From Chloroflexi bacterium UBA4733 (GTDB taxonomy: Bacteria; Chloroflexota; UBA4733), in contig DHIZ01000377.1 in assembly GCA_002404055.1 (NCBI GenBank), positions 566 through 27,960 of the forward strand: DNA of 27,395 nucleotides. The letters are read 5' to 3'. Numbering within the stretch: the stretch's first letter is position 1; each line of letters starts with the position of its first letter. This document shows, one piece after another, positions 24,903 through 27,395 of this stretch. Both the position numbers and the translations under genes were made by a program. A model generated the notes under the pieces. That model saw only the letters and a list, made by a program, of their open reading frames with translations, made no database searches and was not told where the DNA came from.

Positions 24903-25278
24903 GCAGCAACCTCCCTTCGCGAAGCACCGTGGCCGGTAGGGAGGTGACCACGTGCCGGCGTCGCTCGAACCGCGACCGGGTCCAGACCACGACGTCGGCG
25001 GCGATACCCGTTCCCCGGAGTACACGATACGCCAGGTCGCTGTCGCAACGCTCCGGTAGGGCAGTATCTTGCACGACGACCAGGAGGTCATAGTCGCTGT
25101 CCGGCCCGGCCTCGCCGCGTGCCACCGAGCCGAAGAGATAGACCCACTCCGGCTGGTAAGCCGCCACCAGCCGCCGCACGATCTCGGCAAGCGCCGGGTC
25201 GTGCGCTAGGATGGAGTCGCCTTCGTGCAGGCGACGGACTGTCCCCGGTGACTCGCTCTGACGCTGCTCTGCGCTCAT
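24892..25278 (-). CDS. MNT-type nucleotidyltransferase (antitoxin of the HEPN pair)
   Basis: A minimal nucleotidyltransferase of 128 residues. The polymerase-beta-like motif YLFGSVARGEAGPDSDYDLLVVV contains the GS-x-x-x-G loop and the two catalytic Asp of SDYDLLV; the third carboxylate is in ADVVVWT. Related MntA proteins AMPylate or otherwise block HEPN toxins. The ATG at 25278 has only a weak purine-rich site. A short upstream reading frame (GTG near 25437) would end with a TGA overlapping this ATG, but its reality is doubtful. First gene of the toxin-antitoxin cassette. The 29-bp repeat lies 32 bases upstream. Confidence 0.88.
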   Translation of the reverse strand: MSAEQRQSESPGTVRRLHEGDSILAHDPALAEIVRRLVAAYQPEWVYLFGSVARGEAGPDSDYDLLVVVQDTALPERCDSDLAYRVLRGTGIAADVVVWTRSRFERRRHVVTSLPATVLREGRLLHAA

Positions 25279-25309
25279 TCTGCTCTACCGTTCCTACGCA
25301 TCCGTGGAT

Positions 25310-25338
25310 CGCTTCGCGTTACACACAGGGTACCTTGT
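25310..25338. repeat. Direct repeat copy 2 (29 bp)
   Basis: Same orientation and 26/29 identity to the copy at 23295-23323, with differences at element positions 6, 14 and 27. It lies just upstream of the first gene of the toxin-antitoxin cassette, so the two copies flank that cassette exactly. It could be an att-like or homologous-recombination junction, a dispersed chromosomal repeat, or a shared upstream element. Confidence 0.75.
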
Positions 25339-25435
25339 TGGTGACCGCGAAGGAACCCATCGTCGGCAGAGGCTACCGCCCGCTCCGCCTCCAGCTTGTG
25401 CCGTTCGACCGCCCTCTCCGGCATCAGGTAGGCCA

Positions 25436-25490
25436 CTGTGCCAGGTCAGGGACCCTTTCTTTGAGAGGGCGATGAACCACGTCATCGTCA
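25436..25490 (-). pseudogene. Fragment of a second HEPN gene
   Basis: The bases at 25436-25467 match the HEPN gene at 24727-24754 with one substitution and a four-base insertion, around the codons for LKGFLTWHS. Upstream on the minus strand the pattern encoding DVV-FH is also recognisable, but the ~18 bases between them (QQAVEK) are missing. The frame is broken and the rest is not found. It is a decayed copy or what remains after a rearrangement. Nucleotide identity is visible directly; the history is inferred. Confidence 0.6.
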
Positions 25491-25538
25491 TGAGCATCAA
25501 TCCGGTCAACGCTCTTGCCGCCTCGTTTCGTCCATGGC

Positions 25539-25943
25539 TCAGTGCGTCGCATCTCTTCCGATGAAGGCTGACCCCCGCGCAAGTCGTGCACGCAAGCTGT
25601 CGGCAATGAAGTCTGCGAGCTTTTCGGCTTCCTTCCACCTTGCGCTTCGGCGCATCGGGTCGAGGTCCTGTGAGCGGATAACGGCGCGAAGAATTGGAAT
25701 TGGCTGGTCGCGCAGCCAAAGACGGAAGTCTGTCTCGCCACGTGTGCGCCACTCAGCGTGTATGTCGGGTAGGAGGGCGGGCGGTTGTGGACGCGATCGC
25801 TTCTTCACGGGCGCGTTCCGCTCGGGGACACCGGCGAGTAAGTTCTCCGCCCTAGCTGCAAACGCTGGATTGTTGGCGGATTCGTCGGCAATCAACTCCG
25901 CCAAACCGCGCAACAGTGTGATTAATGCTTTTTCTTTTCGCAT
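25539..25943 (-). CDS. Small protein of unknown function coupled to ParA
   Basis: A 134-residue hydrophilic protein that I cannot name. It has an N-terminal helix (ALITLLRGLAELIADE), a basic linker (VKKRSRPQPPA), and a C-terminal part with EWRTRGETDFRLWLRDQPIPILRAVIRSQDLDP and a final Arg/Lys-rich helix. No membrane segment is present. The ATG lies inside the last codons of the ParA gene (22-base overlap) with AAGG before it, so the two are translated together. Position suggests a partner of the ATPase, such as a ParB-like DNA-binding or adaptor protein, but no HTH or ParB motif is visible. Confidence 0.75.
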   Translation of the reverse strand: MRKEKALITLLRGLAELIADESANNPAFAARAENLLAGVPERNAPVKKRSRPQPPALLPDIHAEWRTRGETDFRLWLRDQPIPILRAVIRSQDLDPMRRSARWKEAEKLADFIADSLRARLARGSAFIGRDATH

Positions 25944-26995
25944 ATCTGCCTTATCTCTTGGGTAAGACCACGCAGGGCCTCATACGCGGAACCGTACTTG
26001 CCTTTGAACGTACGGATGTCTGCGTCTACATCTGCGCCGCGCGCGACAGCGACGGTCTGCGGAATTGTGACGCTTAGAAGTGGTGGCTGCGGCCGTGCTC
26101 CTGGCTCACCGAAATGGCCTAATCGCCGGGCCTGTAGATCGCTGAGAACGCGCGTGTGCAGGCTATTCCTCTGTACTTTGGTCGCCACGATACCGAGAGC
26201 AGGGAGGGGACGGCCGATGTCCTGCGCAAACCGTTCGACGTTTTCAACGATCTGATAGATACCCCAGGTCGAGACGATATCCGGGATGGTGGGAATTACG
26301 TAGCCCGTGGATATCCGCAAGCCGTTCTTAGTCACGGTCCCGAGACTCGGCGGACAATCGATGATGACGTAGTCGTAGCGGTCGATCACCGGCTGGAGTG
26401 CAACTCGTAGGATCTCGAGCGGGTTAACCGTATAGTTTCCTGCCAGCGCTATCAAAGGAATACGGTCCTGCAGATCGATGAGTTGAATGCTTGAAGGCAA
26501 CAGATCGAGCCTAGAGATACCATCGTTGATCGTTGAAACACGGCGCACGATGGCCTTTTCGATGTCGAACTTTGGCGCGATTTGCGGATTGAGCCGATCA
26601 TCGAACAACTGCGCGATTGTACGACCGTCCTTGTCCAACTCTGCCCATTGTTCCTCCGCGATCAGTGTGACCGTCGCGTTTGTCTGTGGGTCGAGGTCGA
26701 TCAAGAGAACGTGTTTACGCTCCTCCTGAGCAAGTATCTCGGCCACGGCTACTGCCGTCGTGGTCTTACCAACGCCTCCCTTCAGGTTGAGGAAGCTCAG
26801 AACGTAGGTTTCCTCGCCTCTAAAGCTCTTGACCCAGGCCTCCGCCTTTTCGCGTTCCCAGACTGGGCCACTCTGGAGATTCTGACCTGGCCGAGGGAAG
26901 TGGTCGTAGCGCACACGCCAGTTACTGACGGCCTGCTTTGTGACTCCCGCGAGACTGGCGATTTCGGCGATGCCGACCAGGTTGTCTATTGCCAC
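25922..26995 (-). CDS. ParA-family ATPase with N-terminal helix-turn-helix
   Basis: A 357-residue ParA/MinD-type ATPase. Residues 7-55 form a MerR/AlpA-like helix-turn-helix (IAEIASLAGVTKQAVSNWRV...VWEREKAEAWV). The ATPase domain starts near 63, with the deviant Walker A LKGGVGKTTT (71-80), LLIDLDPQTNA (97-107) and Walker B DYVIIDCPPSLG. ParA proteins with their own DNA-binding domain occur on plasmids and integrated elements, where they act in partition and repress their own gene. No ParB follows; instead a small unknown gene overlaps the 3' end. The GTG start has GGAGAG upstream and a good promoter. Base composition looks less GC-rich than the genes to the left, consistent with transfer; not computed. 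Confidence 0.92.
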   Translation of the reverse strand: MAIDNLVGIAEIASLAGVTKQAVSNWRVRYDHFPRPGQNLQSGPVWEREKAEAWVKSFRGEETYVLSFLNLKGGVGKTTTAVAVAEILAQEERKHVLLIDLDPQTNATVTLIAEEQWAELDKDGRTIAQLFDDRLNPQIAPKFDIEKAIVRRVSTINDGISRLDLLPSSIQLIDLQDRIPLIALAGNYTVNPLEILRVALQPVIDRYDYVIIDCPPSLGTVTKNGLRISTGYVIPTIPDIVSTWGIYQIVENVERFAQDIGRPLPALGIVATKVQRNSLHTRVLSDLQARRLGHFGEPGARPQPPLLSVTIPQTVAVARGADVDADIRTFKGKYGSAYEALRGLTQEIRQICEKKKH

Positions 26996-27026
26996 AAGCG
27001 CTCTCCTACCTAAGCTAACGATTCAC

Positions 27027-27056
27027 ACAATACCTTATGAACGTGTACGCTGTCAA
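27027..27056 (-). promoter_or_regulatory. Putative sigma-70 promoter for the ParA operon
   Basis: On the minus strand a consensus TTGACA and TATTGT (4/6) are separated by 18 bases, ending about 30 bases before the ParA GTG. A HTH-containing ParA might bind here to regulate itself, but no clear operator palindrome was seen. Confidence 0.5.
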
Positions 27057-27196
27057 CAGTTCTTGGTCAGTCACCTGGATTGGTGCCGGGTGGCCCACGG
27101 TTCCCTTACGTACGAATGTGACTGATGCGACGATGCAAGGCGACTAACACTACATTGGCGTGATTTATGCGAGTCTCCTGGGGAGGAGGTTGGCAG

Positions 27197-27395
27197 ATGC
27201 AATTGGTGATTGGTATGGTAGATAGCAAGGCGCTGGAGGAGTTTGTCGAGCAGTTCCGAGCGGTCTTCCCGCGAGCGGTCGGGACACGCAATTGCGTACG
27301 CTACTTGCTGGGGTTGGTCTCGGACCTGCCGCGGAAGAATGTGGAGCGGATGGCGGAGGTGTTGCCGGAAACGACGCTGGAGCAGTTGCAGCAGT
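27197..27395 (+). CDS. IS701-like transposase, N-terminal fragment (partial)
   Basis: The first 66 codons of a DDE transposase that continues beyond the right edge. The segment [44 protein letters not shown] is the N-terminal signature of the IS701/IS4-related transposases annotated as DDE superfamily endonucleases; it precedes the catalytic RNase H domain, which is not in view. The ATG has a strong GGAGGAGG about nine bases upstream. It is divergent from the ParA operon. Whether the element is intact and where its inverted repeat lies cannot be judged from this end alone. Confidence 0.85.
   Translation, partial: MQLVIGMVDSKALEEFVEQFRAVFPRAVGTRNCVRYLLGLVSDLPRKNVERMAEVLPETTLEQLQQ

Larger units (their letters stand above)
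25279..25538 (-). other. Intergenic stretch with repeat copy 2 and a HEPN gene remnant
   Basis: There is no convincing gene in these 260 bases. The stretch holds the second 29-bp direct repeat, its weaker extension to about 25375, and a fragment matching the neighbouring HEPN gene (listed separately). The open frames crossing it are short and do not resemble proteins except in that fragment. Confidence 0.6.

Noticed and set aside
25275..25437. A ~53-codon frame whose TGA overlaps the nucleotidyltransferase ATG
   Set aside because: The ATGA overlap is tempting, but the frame crosses the direct repeat, has no clear ribosome-binding site and resembles no protein I know.
25294..25752. 152-codon minus-strand frame between the nucleotidyltransferase and ParA partner
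   Set aside because: It crosses the 5' half of the 134-residue gene's coding region in another frame; only its short KGSLTWHS piece has meaning, as the HEPN remnant.

Overview
The window is 27.4 kb of GC-rich bacterial chromosome. It has many GTG and TTG starts, tight ATGA/GTGA overlaps, an archaeal-type aspartate-semialdehyde dehydrogenase, a KdaD-like dehydratase and a HOGA-like aldolase. Together these suggest a high-GC Chloroflexota-like organism (Thermomicrobia or relatives). This is an inference from gene style, with no phylogenetic marker search behind it. No tRNA, rRNA or CRISPR array was seen.

Left part, minus strand (1-6.5 kb): an M42 peptidase and a serine hydrolase (ATGA-coupled) are followed by a Uma2-type nuclease-fold protein, a FAH-family sugar-acid dehydratase, a SAM methyltransferase, and the N-terminal 446 codons of rpoB running off the window edge.

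Middle part (6.5-19.3 kb): this looks like core and housekeeping DNA. It holds asd, a secreted CHAP-domain hydrolase, a large membrane histidine kinase (GAF-PAS-HisKA-HATPase) and a three-gene translationally coupled ABC-2 transporter operon with a large exported partner. These are followed by a dapA-family aldolase that resembles 4-hydroxy-2-oxoglutarate aldolase, a small two-helix membrane protein, an OmpR-type response regulator with its own promoter, prephenate dehydrogenase (tyrA) and glutamyl-tRNA synthetase (gltX).

Right part (19.3-27.4 kb, almost all minus strand): this is an accessory, defence-island-like region. It contains (i) a two-gene operon of a PglZ-family phosphatase-fold protein and a BrxL AAA+ ATPase, with no other BREX gene in view. 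Next is (ii) a ~2 kb toxin-antitoxin cassette: MNT nucleotidyltransferase, HEPN, a frameshifted CopG-type antitoxin, a small BECR-like RNase-type protein and a small acidic protein. A 29-bp direct repeat (26/29 identical) brackets this cassette. Then come (iii) a degraded HEPN fragment, (iv) an HTH-ParA ATPase overlapping a small unknown gene, and (v) the start of an IS701-like transposase at the right edge. The PglZ-BrxL pair and the repeat-bracketed cassette are the strongest candidates for something not already catalogued.
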